A DNA stretch of 18,651 nucleotides from UBA5760 sp964649385 (GCA_964649385.1 CAZYRA010000014.1:1-18651), one strand, 5' to 3'; counted from the first letter of the stretch, positions 7,468-15,737 are shown. The notes: generated by a model not told the origin, from the sequence alone. Numbers and translations: made by a program.

Positions 7468-9516
7468 GTGGAGAGCTCAACTCAGGTAACTGAAAGAATA
7501 AAGCAGTTAAGGAATCAGCTTAACCATCATAACTACCGCTATTATGTGCTGGATAACCCTGAAATCAGTGATGCCGAATATGACACGCTGATGAGAGAAT
7601 TAAAGCAGCTGGAGATAGAATGCCCGTCGTTGTTGACTCCGGACTCACCCACACAACGCGTCGGTGCTGCTCCGGTAGAAGCATTTGGTGTGGTAGAACA
7701 TCCGCTCCCTCTGTTATCATTGGGTAATGTCTTTGATAGAGAGGGGCTAGAGGGCTGGTATACCCGAATCGTAAAGCTGCTGGGGAAGCAGCCGTCCAGC
7801 TTTGTCTGTGAGCACAAGATTGACGGACTGGCGGTAGCTTTGACCTATGTTGACGGTCAGCTAATCATCGGGGCTACCCGTGGTGACGGCTTGCGCGGTG
7901 AGAATATCACTCAAAACCTGAGAACTATTAGAAGTATACCCCTATCCGTATCTATGGAGTCGCCGCCTCGCTTTGAGGTACGTGGTGAAGTCTTTCTGCC
8001 CAGGGGCGGCTTTGCTAAGCTGAATAGGGAACGGGCTGAGGAAGGCCTTCCCCTTTTTGCTAATCCCAGAAATGCCGCGGCGGGCTCAGTCCGCCAACTC
8101 AACCCCCGTATTACCGCCAAACGCCCGCTGGATATGTATGTCTATATGCTGGGCTATGCTGATGGTAGACTGACACCTCCGACTCACTGGGAAAGCATGG
8201 GGTATCTCAAGTCACTGGGCTTTAAGGTAAACCCCAACAACCGGCTGATTAACAGTACTGAGGATGTGGAAGGCTATTATCAGACTTGGGTGAATGAGCG
8301 AGAAAGCCTCTCTTATGAAGCCGATGGTATCGTGGTCAAGGTCGATTCGCTAGATTGGCAGAAAAGACTGGGGGACGTTGGCCGTGAGCCGCGGTGGGCG
8401 GTAGCCTATAAGTTCCCCGCTATTCAGGGCATCACCCGGCTGAACGAAATCAGGATTAGTGTCGGCAGGACCGGCACCCTTAACCCATATGCCGTTCTGG
8501 AGCCGGTCTCAGTAGGGGGGGTGACCATTAAACAGGCAGCTTTACATAATGAAGCAGATATCAGACGGAAGGATATCCGGAAGGGTGATATGGTTATTAT
8601 CCAGCGCGCCGGTGAAGTGATACCACAAGTAATAGGACCGGTGGTTAGTAAACGCACGGGCGAGGAGAAGGAATTCAGCCTGCTGGAGACGATATTCGAT
8701 AGGGAGAGGGAGCGCCCCGCCTGCCCGGAGTGCAGGGCTGAGGTTGTCAAGCTTGAAGGTGAAGCAATGTACTACTGCTCCAACGCTGCCTGCCCGGCTC
8801 AGGTGAAAGAGCGCATTGAGCACTTTGCCTCCCGGGGAGCTATGGATATCAGAGGGATAGGAGAAAGCTTGAGCAGCATACTATTTGAGCAGGGACTGGT
8901 TAAGGACATAGCTGACCTCTACGACCTTAAGAAAAAGAAGGGGCACCTGCTGAAGCTGGAGGGAGTGGGAGAAAAAAGTGTGGACAATCTGCTCAAGGTT
9001 ATTGAGGAGAGCAAAGATATACCGCTCTCCAGGCTTATCTTTGGTCTGGGGATAAGGCATGTCGGAGGAGAGACGGCGGAGCTTCTAGCAAAACACTTTA
9101 GTAGTATAGATAGACTGGCTGAGGCATCCCGAGAGGATCTCTTGACTATTCCCGCTATCGGTCCTAAGATTGCCGATAGCATCCTAGCCTTTTTCCGGCA
9201 GGAAGAAAACAGAAGGATTATCCAGAGATTAAAAGATGCCGGGGTTAGCCCTGAAGAAGAAAAGACCGGGCTGGGAAGGGTACCTTTAGACGGACAGGAA
9301 TTTGTTATTACCGGTCGGTTGGATACATCCAGCCGGTCGGAGGCGGAAGCCCGTATAAAAGCGCTGGGCGGTACAGCCAAGAGCGATATCACCAGGAAGA
9401 CTACCTACCTGGTAGCAGGCGCTGAGCCCGGGTCGAAACTGGCCCGCGCCCGGGCATTGGGCATTAAGCAGATCACTGAGGAGGAGCTTCTTAAACTGCT
9501 GGGGGAGAAAGCCTGA
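7468..9516 (+). CDS. ligA: NAD+-dependent DNA ligase
   Basis: The protein seals nicks in replication and repair, using NAD+ to form a ligase-AMP intermediate. At 682 residues it has the full bacterial domain order. An N-terminal Ia domain (NYRYYVLDNPEISDAEYD) is followed by the adenylation domain with the KxDG motif at Lys117 (EHKIDGLAVAL). Next come the OB fold (SVGRTGTLNPYAVLEPV), the four-cysteine zinc finger (Cys419, 422, 437, 442), helix-hairpin-helix repeats (LEGVGEKSVDNLL, IPAIGPKIADSI) and a C-terminal BRCT domain from about 605 (LDGQEFVITGRLD). The GTG start has a GGGG run 7 bases upstream and matches the usual N-terminal length. It heads a probable operon with the two following genes (gaps of 22 and 29 bases). 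Confidence is very high. Confidence 0.98.
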   Translation: MESSTQVTERIKQLRNQLNHHNYRYYVLDNPEISDAEYDTLMRELKQLEIECPSLLTPDSPTQRVGAAPVEAFGVVEHPLPLLSLGNVFDREGLEGWYTRIVKLLGKQPSSFVCEHKIDGLAVALTYVDGQLIIGATRGDGLRGENITQNLRTIRSIPLSVSMESPPRFEVRGEVFLPRGGFAKLNRERAEEGLPLFANPRNAAAGSVRQLNPRITAKRPLDMYVYMLGYADGRLTPPTHWESMGYLKSLGFKVNPNNRLINSTEDVEGYYQTWVNERESLSYEADGIVVKVDSLDWQKRLGDVGREPRWAVAYKFPAIQGITRLNEIRISVGRTGTLNPYAVLEPVSVGGVTIKQAALHNEADIRRKDIRKGDMVIIQRAGEVIPQVIGPVVSKRTGEEKEFSLLETIFDRERERPACPECRAEVVKLEGEAMYYCSNAACPAQVKERIEHFASRGAMDIRGIGESLSSILFEQGLVKDIADLYDLKKKKGHLLKLEGVGEKSVDNLLKVIEESKDIPLSRLIFGLGIRHVGGETAELLAKHFSSIDRLAEASREDLLTIPAIGPKIADSILAFFRQEENRRIIQRLKDAGVSPEEEKTGLGRVPLDGQEFVITGRLDTSSRSEAEARIKALGGTAKSDITRKTTYLVAGAEPGSKLARARALGIKQITEEELLKLLGEKA

Positions 9517-9538
9517 TGGCCACTATCGGAGATATAGA

Positions 9539-10213
9539 ATGAACGGTTTCCTGGACTCTTTTCAGATGGTCGTTTTTATCCTGTATGTTTCCCTGTTCGC
9601 AGGGAGAATACTATATCTACGCTGGCATAATAGAGTCAGGGCTATAGTGGTCACCATCGATAGCAATAAGGTACGGGGCGTCCTGACGATTTGCCTGATT
9701 ACGGCTATAACTACATGGTTTGTTGTAATGGTCACCGGTATCGTTAATCCTGAGGCTCAATTCCTGCCCCCAACCCTTACGTTTAGATTGATTGATTCAG
9801 TACAGACTAGACTTACCGGGATGATACTGGTAATTCTGGGGTTCATAGTTTTTACCGCGGCTTGGGTCACTCTGGGAAATTCCTGGCGAGTAGGGAACCT
9901 TGAAGAAAACGACAGTGAGCTTATTACACAGGGCATATATGCTATCTCCAGAAATCCAATCTACCTTTTCTTCATCCTTTACCTGACTGGTATTTTTCTT
10001 ATCAATGGTGCCTTGATATTCCTCATCTTTGCTGTGCTGGTGACTTTGAATCTGCATTACCTGACACTTAAGGAAGAGACGTTCTTATCAAGGGTCCATG
10101 GGCTGAGTTTTCGGGAGTATTGTGCCGTGACCAACAGGTATATCACCTGGCCGAGAATCTGGCCGATGAGCAGGTTGAGGTCGACTGTAAGGTATCCGGC
10201 GCACTCGAAATAG
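9539..10213 (+). CDS. Isoprenylcysteine carboxyl methyltransferase-like membrane protein
   Basis: This 224-residue integral membrane protein has hydrophobic segments near residues 5-25, 46-68, 94-113 and a long double segment at about 140-175. The C-terminal half carries the ICMT/PEMT-type SAM-binding signature: ELITQGIYAISRNPIY near 128-143, followed by EETFL, then a G..FREY and NRYI pattern. Bacterial members are membrane-bound methyltransferases of mostly unknown substrate, perhaps lipids or small hydrophobic molecules; protein isoprenylcysteine is not expected. The ATG has a GGAGA-type ribosome-binding site and lies 22 bases after ligA. Its place between ligA and pth probably reflects a housekeeping operon rather than a shared function. 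Confidence 0.8.
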   Translation: MNGFLDSFQMVVFILYVSLFAGRILYLRWHNRVRAIVVTIDSNKVRGVLTICLITAITTWFVVMVTGIVNPEAQFLPPTLTFRLIDSVQTRLTGMILVILGFIVFTAAWVTLGNSWRVGNLEENDSELITQGIYAISRNPIYLFFILYLTGIFLINGALIFLIFAVLVTLNLHYLTLKEETFLSRVHGLSFREYCAVTNRYITWPRIWPMSRLRSTVRYPAHSK

Positions 10214-10242
10214 CTTTAAGGAACTGGCAGAATTAGTTTGCT

Positions 10243-10827
10243 ATGGTGAAATTAATCGTAGGTCTGGGTAATCCGGGGCAGGTTTATACCCATAACCGTC
10301 ATAATATAGGGTTTATCTGCTTAAAATACCTTGCCCGGACACAGGGCATAAAGCTGGATAAAAAACAGGGCAAAGCCCGTATTGGCAGGGGTGAAATAGC
10401 CGGTGCCGAAGCTGTTTTAGCCAGACCCCAGACCTATATGAACCTCAGTGGTGAATCGGTAGTCCTGCTGGTAAGGAAATTCGATATCAAGTTAGAGGAC
10501 CTTCTCGTCATTCACGATGACCTTGACCTTCCCTTAGGTAAAATCCGCATCAGCCGGGGTAGCGGCTCCGGTGGACACAATGGGGTTAGCTCCATCATCT
10601 ACTCTCTGGGCAGTCAGGACTTCTCACGCCTTCGGGTAGGTATCGGGCGGCCGGTCCCGGTTGGTGGCCACAGCCAAATCGGTGAGGATGACATAGTCCG
10701 CTACGTGCTCAACGACTTTACCGAAGAGGGAAAAGGGGTTATTATGCCCGTGATACCTGTGGTGAGTGAAGTCGCTCTCTGTTTCCTCAGCGAAGGCATC
10801 TCGCGGACGATGAATAGGTATAACTAG
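10243..10827 (+). CDS. pth: Peptidyl-tRNA hydrolase
   Basis: The enzyme releases peptides from prematurely dropped-off peptidyl-tRNAs and recycles tRNA in the cytosol. It is 194 residues, the normal size. Diagnostic residues are all visible: Asn10 in VGLGNPG, catalytic His20 in NRHNIGF, Met66-Asn67 in YMNLSG, Asp92-Asp93 in HDDLDLP, and the SGGHNG loop. The ribosome-binding site is weak: an AAGGA lies 18 bases upstream, so translation may depend on coupling to the upstream gene. It is probably the last gene of the ligA operon, since a good promoter appears right after it. Confidence 0.96.
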   Translation: MVKLIVGLGNPGQVYTHNRHNIGFICLKYLARTQGIKLDKKQGKARIGRGEIAGAEAVLARPQTYMNLSGESVVLLVRKFDIKLEDLLVIHDDLDLPLGKIRISRGSGSGGHNGVSSIIYSLGSQDFSRLRVGIGRPVPVGGHSQIGEDDIVRYVLNDFTEEGKGVIMPVIPVVSEVALCFLSEGISRTMNRYN

Positions 10828-10847
10828 AGGATTACCCATCTGGTTCT

Positions 10848-10877
10848 TTGCCAGTGTTCAGTATCAGGTGCTATAAT
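10848..10877 (+). promoter_or_regulatory. Sigma-70-type promoter for the TIGR00725-eno-gap cluster
   Basis: TTGCCA at 10848-10853 and TATAAT at 10872-10877 are 18 bp apart, and TG at 10869-10870 gives an extended -10. The predicted start near 10884 leaves a 26-base leader. This is the best-scoring promoter by eye in the middle of the window. Confidence 0.6.
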
Positions 10878-10909
10878 TCCTATTTAGCGAGTTCAGCAAG
10901 GGGCTTTAG

Positions 10910-11392
10910 ATGATGGATAAGAAAATTTGCATCGCCGTCATTGGTGGTGGGCGGCCTACCTCTGAGGAGGTTAAAGAGGCTGAGGAGATTGGCCGGGAGC
11001 TGGCTAGACAGGATGTTGTCCTGATTTGCGGGGGTTTGGGTGGGGTTATGGAGGCAGCCTGCCTCGGGGCCAGCGCCGAGAACGGGATGACTGTTGGCAT
11101 CCTTCCCGGGGATAGTCGTAGGACAGCCAACCAATATGTCAGGATTCCCATCGTTACCGGTATTGGCTATGCCAGAAATGTGGCGGTGGTCAAATCAGCC
11201 CACGCGGTTATTGCTATTGGTGGGAGCTATGGTACCCTCACTGAGATAGGTCATGCCCTGCAGAGCGGCATACCCGTTATTGGCCTAAACACCTGGGTAA
11301 TCTCCAGAAACGGCCGGGAGGACAGCTCAATTATTCCGGCAAAGACTCCTGCCGAGGCGGTAAGGAAGGCCTTGGAGTTAGCCAGAGGCTAA
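10910..11392 (+). CDS. TIGR00725 / LOG-like Rossmann-fold protein
   Basis: This 160-residue protein has the single Rossmann-like fold shared with lysine-decarboxylase-like LOG proteins and DprA (the SLOG superfamily). GGGRP near residue 10, ICGGLGGVMEAACLGA near 39-54, and IGGSYGTLTEIGHAL near 103-117 are the family's nucleotide/phosphate-binding motifs. GGxGGVMEA replaces the PGGxGTxxE form of cytokinin-activating LOG enzymes, so that activity should not be assumed. Members of TIGR00725 have no settled function; nucleotide or phosphoribosyl binding is the reasonable expectation. Two consecutive ATGs (10910 and 10913) are both usable behind an AAGGGG ribosome-binding site. It lies 34 bases ahead of eno and behind a strong promoter, so it is likely co-expressed with glycolytic genes. 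Confidence 0.85.
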   Translation: MMDKKICIAVIGGGRPTSEEVKEAEEIGRELARQDVVLICGGLGGVMEAACLGASAENGMTVGILPGDSRRTANQYVRIPIVTGIGYARNVAVVKSAHAVIAIGGSYGTLTEIGHALQSGIPVIGLNTWVISRNGREDSSIIPAKTPAEAVRKALELARG

Positions 11393-11426
11393 GGGATAAA
11401 TCAAATTTCGAGGTAAATTAAGGGAA

Positions 11427-12713
11427 GTGCCCACTATTGAAGGTATCAAGGCCAGAGAGATTCTCGATTCGAGGGGGAACCCAACCCTTTGGGTTGAGGT
11501 AAAACTAGGTAGTGGTGTAGTAGGGTGGGCGGCAGTGCCGTCCGGGGCGAGTACAGGTAAGTACGAGGCGGTAGAACTACGTGATAAAGACGCTCTCCGG
11601 TTTAACGGGCTGGGAGTGCTTCAGGCAGTTGCCAACGTTAATCAAGATATCGCTGCTGCTATAACCGGTATGCCGGCTACTGACCAGACGTCCATTGATC
11701 ATAAACTGCTCGAGCTTGACGGCACCGATAATAAGTCCAGGCTGGGGGCTAATGCTATTCTGGGGACGTCATTAGCAGTGGCTCACGCCGCCGCTAATCA
11801 GCTTAACCTATCCCTCTACCGCTATCTGGGGAAAACAGATAGCTATACCCTTCCCGTCCCAATGCTCAATATCCTGAACGGTGGTCGACACGCTGCCGAC
11901 TCCACAGACCTTCAGGAGTTTATGATAATGCCGACAGGAGCACGGTGCTTCAGCCACGCCTTACAGATGAGCGCCGAGATTTACCACAACCTGAAGAGTG
12001 TGCTCAAGGACAGGGGACTAAATACTAATGTCGGTGATGAAGGGGGTTTTGCCCCGTCGCTGACCTCAAATAAACAGGCGATAGAGCTGATATTGCTGGC
12101 TATTGAAAAGGCCGGCTACAAACCGGGCAGAGACTGCTTTATTGCTCTCGACCCGGCCTCCAGTGAATTCTACCGGGATGGGAAGTATGTTCTGACTAGG
12201 GAAGGCGTCTCCTTAAGCAGTGAGGAAATGGTGGATTATTACGCTGACTGGGTATCGAGCTATCCCATTATCAGCATTGAGGACGGGATGGCAGAAGATG
12301 ACTGGGATGGCTGGAGTCTCCTTAACCGGAGACTGGGTAATAAAGTCCAGCTGGTCGGTGATGATCTCTATGTCACCAACGTCGACCGCCTTAAGAGAGG
12401 AATCACTCAAATGGCGTCTAATTCAATTCTGATTAAGCTAAATCAGATTGGCACCCTTACTGAGACCATCAACGCTATCCAGACCGCACAGCAGTCAGGC
12501 TGGACAGCAGTAGTAAGTCACCGTTCCGGTGAGACCGAAGACACCACTATTGCCGACCTGGCAGTAGGCCTCGGAACAGGGCAGATTAAGACCGGTGCCC
12601 CCTGCCGTTCCGAGCGTACCGCCAAGTATAATCGCCTTCTCAAAATAGAGGACGAACTGGGTAAGAGGGCTAAATTTGCCGGAATGCAGGCGTTCTATAA
12701 TCTGAAGCACTAG
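11427..12713 (+). CDS. eno: Enolase (phosphopyruvate hydratase)
   Basis: Enolase interconverts 2-phosphoglycerate and phosphoenolpyruvate with Mg2+. The 428-residue protein begins with the family's IKAREILDSRGNPT. Glu205 in NVGDEGGFAPS and Lys337 in ILIKLNQIGTLTE are the expected acid/base residues. GDDLYVTN, SHRSGETEDTTIADLAVG and the C-terminal APCRSERTAKYNRLL segment are all present. The GTG start gives the correct N-terminus. The AAGGGA directly upstream is unusually close, and GAGGT at 11410-11414 is 12 bases away, so the ribosome-binding site is not ideal. It lies between the TIGR00725 gene and gap, probably in one transcript. Confidence is very high. Confidence 0.98.
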   Translation: MPTIEGIKAREILDSRGNPTLWVEVKLGSGVVGWAAVPSGASTGKYEAVELRDKDALRFNGLGVLQAVANVNQDIAAAITGMPATDQTSIDHKLLELDGTDNKSRLGANAILGTSLAVAHAAANQLNLSLYRYLGKTDSYTLPVPMLNILNGGRHAADSTDLQEFMIMPTGARCFSHALQMSAEIYHNLKSVLKDRGLNTNVGDEGGFAPSLTSNKQAIELILLAIEKAGYKPGRDCFIALDPASSEFYRDGKYVLTREGVSLSSEEMVDYYADWVSSYPIISIEDGMAEDDWDGWSLLNRRLGNKVQLVGDDLYVTNVDRLKRGITQMASNSILIKLNQIGTLTETINAIQTAQQSGWTAVVSHRSGETEDTTIADLAVGLGTGQIKTGAPCRSERTAKYNRLLKIEDELGKRAKFAGMQAFYNLKH

Positions 12714-12779
12714 CTGAAATAGTAAGACAAATTACTTCAAGAGAGCGGGCGGCGCTCAGGATAAAAGGAGATGTAGGAT

Positions 12780-13793
12780 ATGGTAACCAGGATTGGCATA
12801 AACGGTTTTGGACGGATAGGTAGACTGACCTTCAGGGCAATCAAGCAGCGCCACAACGATGAACTCGAGATAGTTGCTATTAACGACCTCACCGATACCA
12901 TGACTAACGCCCACCTGCTCAGGTGGGACAGCACCTACGGGCCCTACTCCGGCAAAGTGGAAGTAGCTGATGACTCCTTTGCTGTTGACGGTAAGAGGGT
13001 AAAGGTACTGGCCGAGCGTGACCCGGGGAAAATTCCCTGGCGGGACTACGGTGTTGACATCGTGATAGAGTCAACCGGCCTATTTACCGACGCCACCAGG
13101 GCGGCGGCTCACCTGGAGGGCGGCGCTAAGAAGGTGATTATCTCCGCTCCGGCCAAGAATGAAGATGCTACCATCGTCCTCGGTGTCAATGAAGATAGCT
13201 ACGACCCTGTCAGGCATAAGGTCATCTCCAATGCCTCTTGTACCACCAACTGTATTGCCCCGGTGGTCAAGGTGTTGCACCAGAGCTTTGGCGTCAACAA
13301 GGGATTGATGACTACTATTCACGCCTATACCAACGACCAGAGGATTCTGGACATGTATCATAAGGACCTGCGCCGGGCACGAGCCGCCGCCCTTAACGTT
13401 ATCCCTACCACCACTGGTGCCGCCAAGGCGGTAACTATAGTCATCCCTGAGCTTAAGGACAGGATTCACGGATTGGCCTTCCGGATACCGACACCTACCG
13501 TATCTGTGGTTGATTTTGTCGCCGAGCTGGGTCAGGATGTAGATGTCGAAGAAGTAAACCTGGCCTTGAAGACTGCTGCCGACGGAGCGTTAAGGGGGAT
13601 ACTGGAGTACTGTAGCGAGGAACTGGTCAGCGTTGATTTCAAGGGTAATCCGGCCAGTTCTATAGTTGATGCACCGAGCACAATGGTTATCGGCGGCAAT
13701 ATGGTCAAGGTACTCTCCTGGTATGACAATGAATGGGGCTACAGCTGCCGCCTGGCCGACCTTGCCGTTTACATTGCCGGTAAAGGACTGTGA
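12780..13793 (+). CDS. gap: Glyceraldehyde-3-phosphate dehydrogenase, type I
   Basis: The enzyme oxidatively phosphorylates glyceraldehyde 3-phosphate to 1,3-bisphosphoglycerate. The 337 residues begin with the Rossmann motif INGFGRIGR. Asp36 at the end of the second strand (AINDLTD) points to NAD+ rather than NADP+. Catalytic Cys154 lies in SNASCTTNCIAP and His181 in TTIHAYTNDQ. The C-terminal SWYDNEWGYSCR is typical. The ribosome-binding site AAAAGGAG sits about 8 bases before the ATG. The 66-base gap after eno contains a small GAGCG/CGCTC hairpin (12743-12757) without a T-run, so eno and gap are probably one transcript. Combined with eno and serA, the window covers lower glycolysis and its exit to serine. 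Confidence 0.97.
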   Translation: MVTRIGINGFGRIGRLTFRAIKQRHNDELEIVAINDLTDTMTNAHLLRWDSTYGPYSGKVEVADDSFAVDGKRVKVLAERDPGKIPWRDYGVDIVIESTGLFTDATRAAAHLEGGAKKVIISAPAKNEDATIVLGVNEDSYDPVRHKVISNASCTTNCIAPVVKVLHQSFGVNKGLMTTIHAYTNDQRILDMYHKDLRRARAAALNVIPTTTGAAKAVTIVIPELKDRIHGLAFRIPTPTVSVVDFVAELGQDVDVEEVNLALKTAADGALRGILEYCSEELVSVDFKGNPASSIVDAPSTMVIGGNMVKVLSWYDNEWGYSCRLADLAVYIAGKGL

Positions 13794-13824
13794 TTGGCAC
13801 TACGCTGGTAAAACTAGCCTGGAA

Positions 13825-13855
13825 TTGACATCATTGCCCCTGTTATGGCTAAAAT
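13825..13855 (+). promoter_or_regulatory. Promoter of the first tubulin-like gene
   Basis: A perfect TTGACA (13825-13830) and TAAAAT (13850-13855) are 19 bp apart. The surrounding signature AATTGACAT, then 12 bases, then TATGGCTAAAAT is almost the same as that before the second tubulin-like gene. The start codon follows the -10 by 31 bases. Confidence 0.6.
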
Positions 13856-13886
13856 AGAAAAACCTGTTTCGATATAGGAAGAGTAA

Positions 13887-15050
13887 GTGAAGCTACTGGT
13901 TATCGGTTTCGGACAATGTGGCGGCAGAATCGCTGATGAGTTTGCCCGGCTGGGTATAAAGGCTCGTTTCGAGCGCAAGATTAACATAATTACCGGTGCG
14001 TTTGCGGTCAACACCGATGTGGCCGATTTAAGCGGACTGGTTACCATCAGATCTGATTATCAACACAGGGTGCTTATTGGTGGTAATAAGACTGGCGGTC
14101 ACGGCGTGGGCAAAATTAACGAACTGGGTGCCGAGATTGCTCGAGACGATGGTGATAAAATCATTGATGCCATCAAGGAGACGCCGCAATTTGCCGAAAC
14201 AGACGCCTTCCTACTCATTGCCGGGTCTGCCGGTGGTACCGGATCCGGAGCAATAGCCACGATAACTCAGAAACTAAAAGAGCGCTATATCGAAAAACCC
14301 CTCTATAACCTGATAGTCCTTCCCTTTCAGCACGAGGAGGAAACAGAGGGGAGAACTATCTATAACGCTGCTACCTGTCTTAAATCGGCTTATCTGGTGG
14401 CTGATGCCGTATTCATTGTTGATAATCAAAGGTACATTAGCAAGAACTACTCGATTAGAGGCAACCTGTCCAAGATTAACTCGTTGATAGCGGAGCCGTT
14501 CTATAACCTGCTCTGTGCTGGTGAGGAAACCAGACCGCAGTACATCGGCTCCAGGATACTGGATGCCGGTGATATAATACAGACTCTGGCCGGCTGGACC
14601 GTGATAGGCTACAGCAAGTCCCAACTGGGACGGATGAAAAACCCCTTCGATTTCAGAGACAAGATGGCAGAAGGGCAGAGAGGGGTTCAGCTGATAAACA
14701 ATGCCATCAGCGAGCTATCACTCAGGTGCAACCCGGCAGATGCCGGCAGGGGGCTATACCTTATCTCGGCGCCAGCTAAGGAGATGGATATGAGTTTGGT
14801 GAAGGATATCGGTACCCACCTGAAGCGTGTTGCTCCGGAGGCCATCATACGAGCCGGTGATTACCCGCGGGAAAAGGGCTCGTTAAATGTTACGGTAATC
14901 CTATCCGAGTTCAGCGGGATGAGGAAAATCATTGACTACTTTACCCAGACCATTGACCTGATCACTGCCATTAAGAGAAAGAGGGAAGGTATAGAGGTCC
15001 AGCACGGAGACCTCGCCGATGCCTTTAAGGACATACCTTCCCTGATCTGA
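13887..15050 (+). CDS. Tubulin/FtsZ-superfamily GTPase, non-canonical (paralogue 1)
   Basis: This 387-residue protein has the tubulin/FtsZ GTPase layout but is not canonical FtsZ. Its first loop is GFGQCGGR (7-14), sharing GQCG with eukaryotic tubulin. The glycine-rich GTP-phosphate loop is GSAGGTGSGA at 113-122 (the tubulin signature is GGGTGSG). A T3-like segment, TGGHGVGKINELG, precedes it. A T7-like segment, ILDAGDI, keeps two acidic residues (Asp226, Asp229) but lacks the usual Asn. There is no signal peptide, membrane segment or FtsZ-type C-terminal peptide. Polymerisation into GTP-dependent filaments is expected from the family; the role here is unknown. The start is a GTG with an AGGAAG site upstream, matching the paralogue's N-terminus. 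It lies 93 bases after gap with its own promoter, and converges on the coiled-coil genes across a terminator. About 60% of residues (by eye) match paralogue 2. Confidence 0.85.
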   Translation: MKLLVIGFGQCGGRIADEFARLGIKARFERKINIITGAFAVNTDVADLSGLVTIRSDYQHRVLIGGNKTGGHGVGKINELGAEIARDDGDKIIDAIKETPQFAETDAFLLIAGSAGGTGSGAIATITQKLKERYIEKPLYNLIVLPFQHEEETEGRTIYNAATCLKSAYLVADAVFIVDNQRYISKNYSIRGNLSKINSLIAEPFYNLLCAGEETRPQYIGSRILDAGDIIQTLAGWTVIGYSKSQLGRMKNPFDFRDKMAEGQRGVQLINNAISELSLRCNPADAGRGLYLISAPAKEMDMSLVKDIGTHLKRVAPEAIIRAGDYPREKGSLNVTVILSEFSGMRKIIDYFTQTIDLITAIKRKREGIEVQHGDLADAFKDIPSLI

Positions 15051-15083
15051 TTAACCGGATAGCACAGGTAATACCAATACGGT

Positions 15084-15110
15084 AATAAGTCCGGGCTGCC
15101 CGGGTTTATT
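15084..15110. terminator. Strong hairpin between convergent genes
   Basis: A 12-bp stem (AATAAGTCCGGG paired with CCCGGGTTTATT, two G-U wobbles on the + strand RNA) closes a CTG loop, with a TTATTCTTTC tail. It lies 33 bases after the first tubulin-like gene and 3 bases beyond the stop of the 176-residue helical gene on the other strand. On the - strand the stem has two mismatches but keeps the CCGGG/CCCGG core, so it may terminate in both directions. Confidence 0.75.
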
Positions 15111-15113
15111 CTT

Positions 15114-15644
15114 TCATCCGGTGGTCTTGTTGTAGATGCTCCAGGCTTGTCCGATAACCTCTCCGCGTTTTTCCCAGGCCTGAGCTATAGTCCCCTCGGA
15201 TGTCTTCAGGGCCTTGTTTACATCCTCATCAAAGGCACTATGTGCCTTCATCTCATTATCCTTATAGGCCTTCTCAGCCTGTGCTATGGCAGACTTATAG
15301 GCTTCCTCAGCCTGCGTTTTTACCTCATCACGTGCTTTCAGTGATTTCTCTATTACCTCGTCACGGACCTTAAAGGCCTGTTTGATACTTCCATTACAAA
15401 CGTTTCTCGCCCGCTGCTCTTTATCCTTATAGGCCTTTTCCTCTTCCAATTCACTCGTCCGGTAGGCCGTAGTTACTTCCTTTCGCGCTTCCATATAAGC
15501 TGCATATGCCTTTTCAGCTCGCCCTAGAATCTCACCCAGGGATGTTGCTGGCTGTTCTTGAATGTCCTCAGGGGTTGCCGCCTGTTGTTCAGCTTGTTTT
15601 GTTGCTTGTTCTCGGGCTTTTGGGGCTTGCTCTCCTTGGCTCAT
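15114..15644 (-). CDS. Hendecad-repeat helical protein (176 aa), unknown function
   Basis: I do not recognise a named family. The first 35 residues are Gln/Ala-rich and probably disordered. From about residue 46 the protein is a continuous charged amphipathic helix. From residue 71 to 169 it falls into nine unbroken 11-residue units, for example AYKDKEQRARN, VRDEVIEKSLK, ARDEVKTQAEE and AFDEDVNKALK. Apolar or small residues sit at positions 1/2, 5/6 and 9/10 (4-4-3 spacing). Unit 46-56 is followed by a 14-residue unit (11+3). Such hendecads form straight or right-handed coiled coils, or amphipathic helices that lie on lipid surfaces, as in LEA proteins and apolipoproteins. Aromatic residues cluster at the C-terminus (two Trp). 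There is no signal peptide or membrane helix. The ribosome-binding site AAGGAGG is 9 bases before the ATG. It lies 97 bases downstream of the 502-residue helical gene and may share its transcript. Confidence 0.85.
   Translation of the reverse strand: MSQGEQAPKAREQATKQAEQQAATPEDIQEQPATSLGEILGRAEKAYAAYMEARKEVTTAYRTSELEEEKAYKDKEQRARNVCNGSIKQAFKVRDEVIEKSLKARDEVKTQAEEAYKSAIAQAEKAYKDNEMKAHSAFDEDVNKALKTSEGTIAQAWEKRGEVIGQAWSIYNKTTG
15138..15434 (-). repeat. Nine tandem 11-residue (33-bp) units
   Basis: This DNA encodes residues 71-169 of the 176-residue helical protein, exactly 9 x 11 codons without insertion. Similarity is at the level of residue pattern rather than DNA identity, so the array is old or under structural constraint. 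Confidence 0.75.
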
Positions 15645-15723
15645 TACTTGGGTCCTCCTTCGCTCTGTTTTTGTTTAGGTTACTGTTACTATCACGGAAT
15701 AGTCAGGGGCTCATTTCAAAGAA

Positions 15724-15737
15724 CTGGACGTTTCCAG
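15724..15737 (-). terminator. Small inverted repeat after the 502-residue helical gene
   Basis: CTGGA and TCCAG (5-bp stem, 4-base loop) are followed on the - strand by TTCTTT. This could be a weak terminator or attenuator between the two helical genes. A second inverted repeat, ACTAT/ATAGT with a 6-base loop, lies at 15688-15703 and could be an operator. Both are short and could be chance. Confidence 0.25.

Noticed and set aside
10840..10856. CTGG/CCAG inverted repeat after pth as a terminator.
   Set aside because: The stem is only 4 bp, there is no T-run, and it overlaps the -35 box of the next promoter.
12743..12757. GAGCG/CGCTC hairpin between eno and gap as a terminator.
   Set aside because: The stem is 5 bp and no T-run follows; AGGATAAAAGG continues directly into the gap ribosome-binding site. 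An intra-operon hairpin is more likely.
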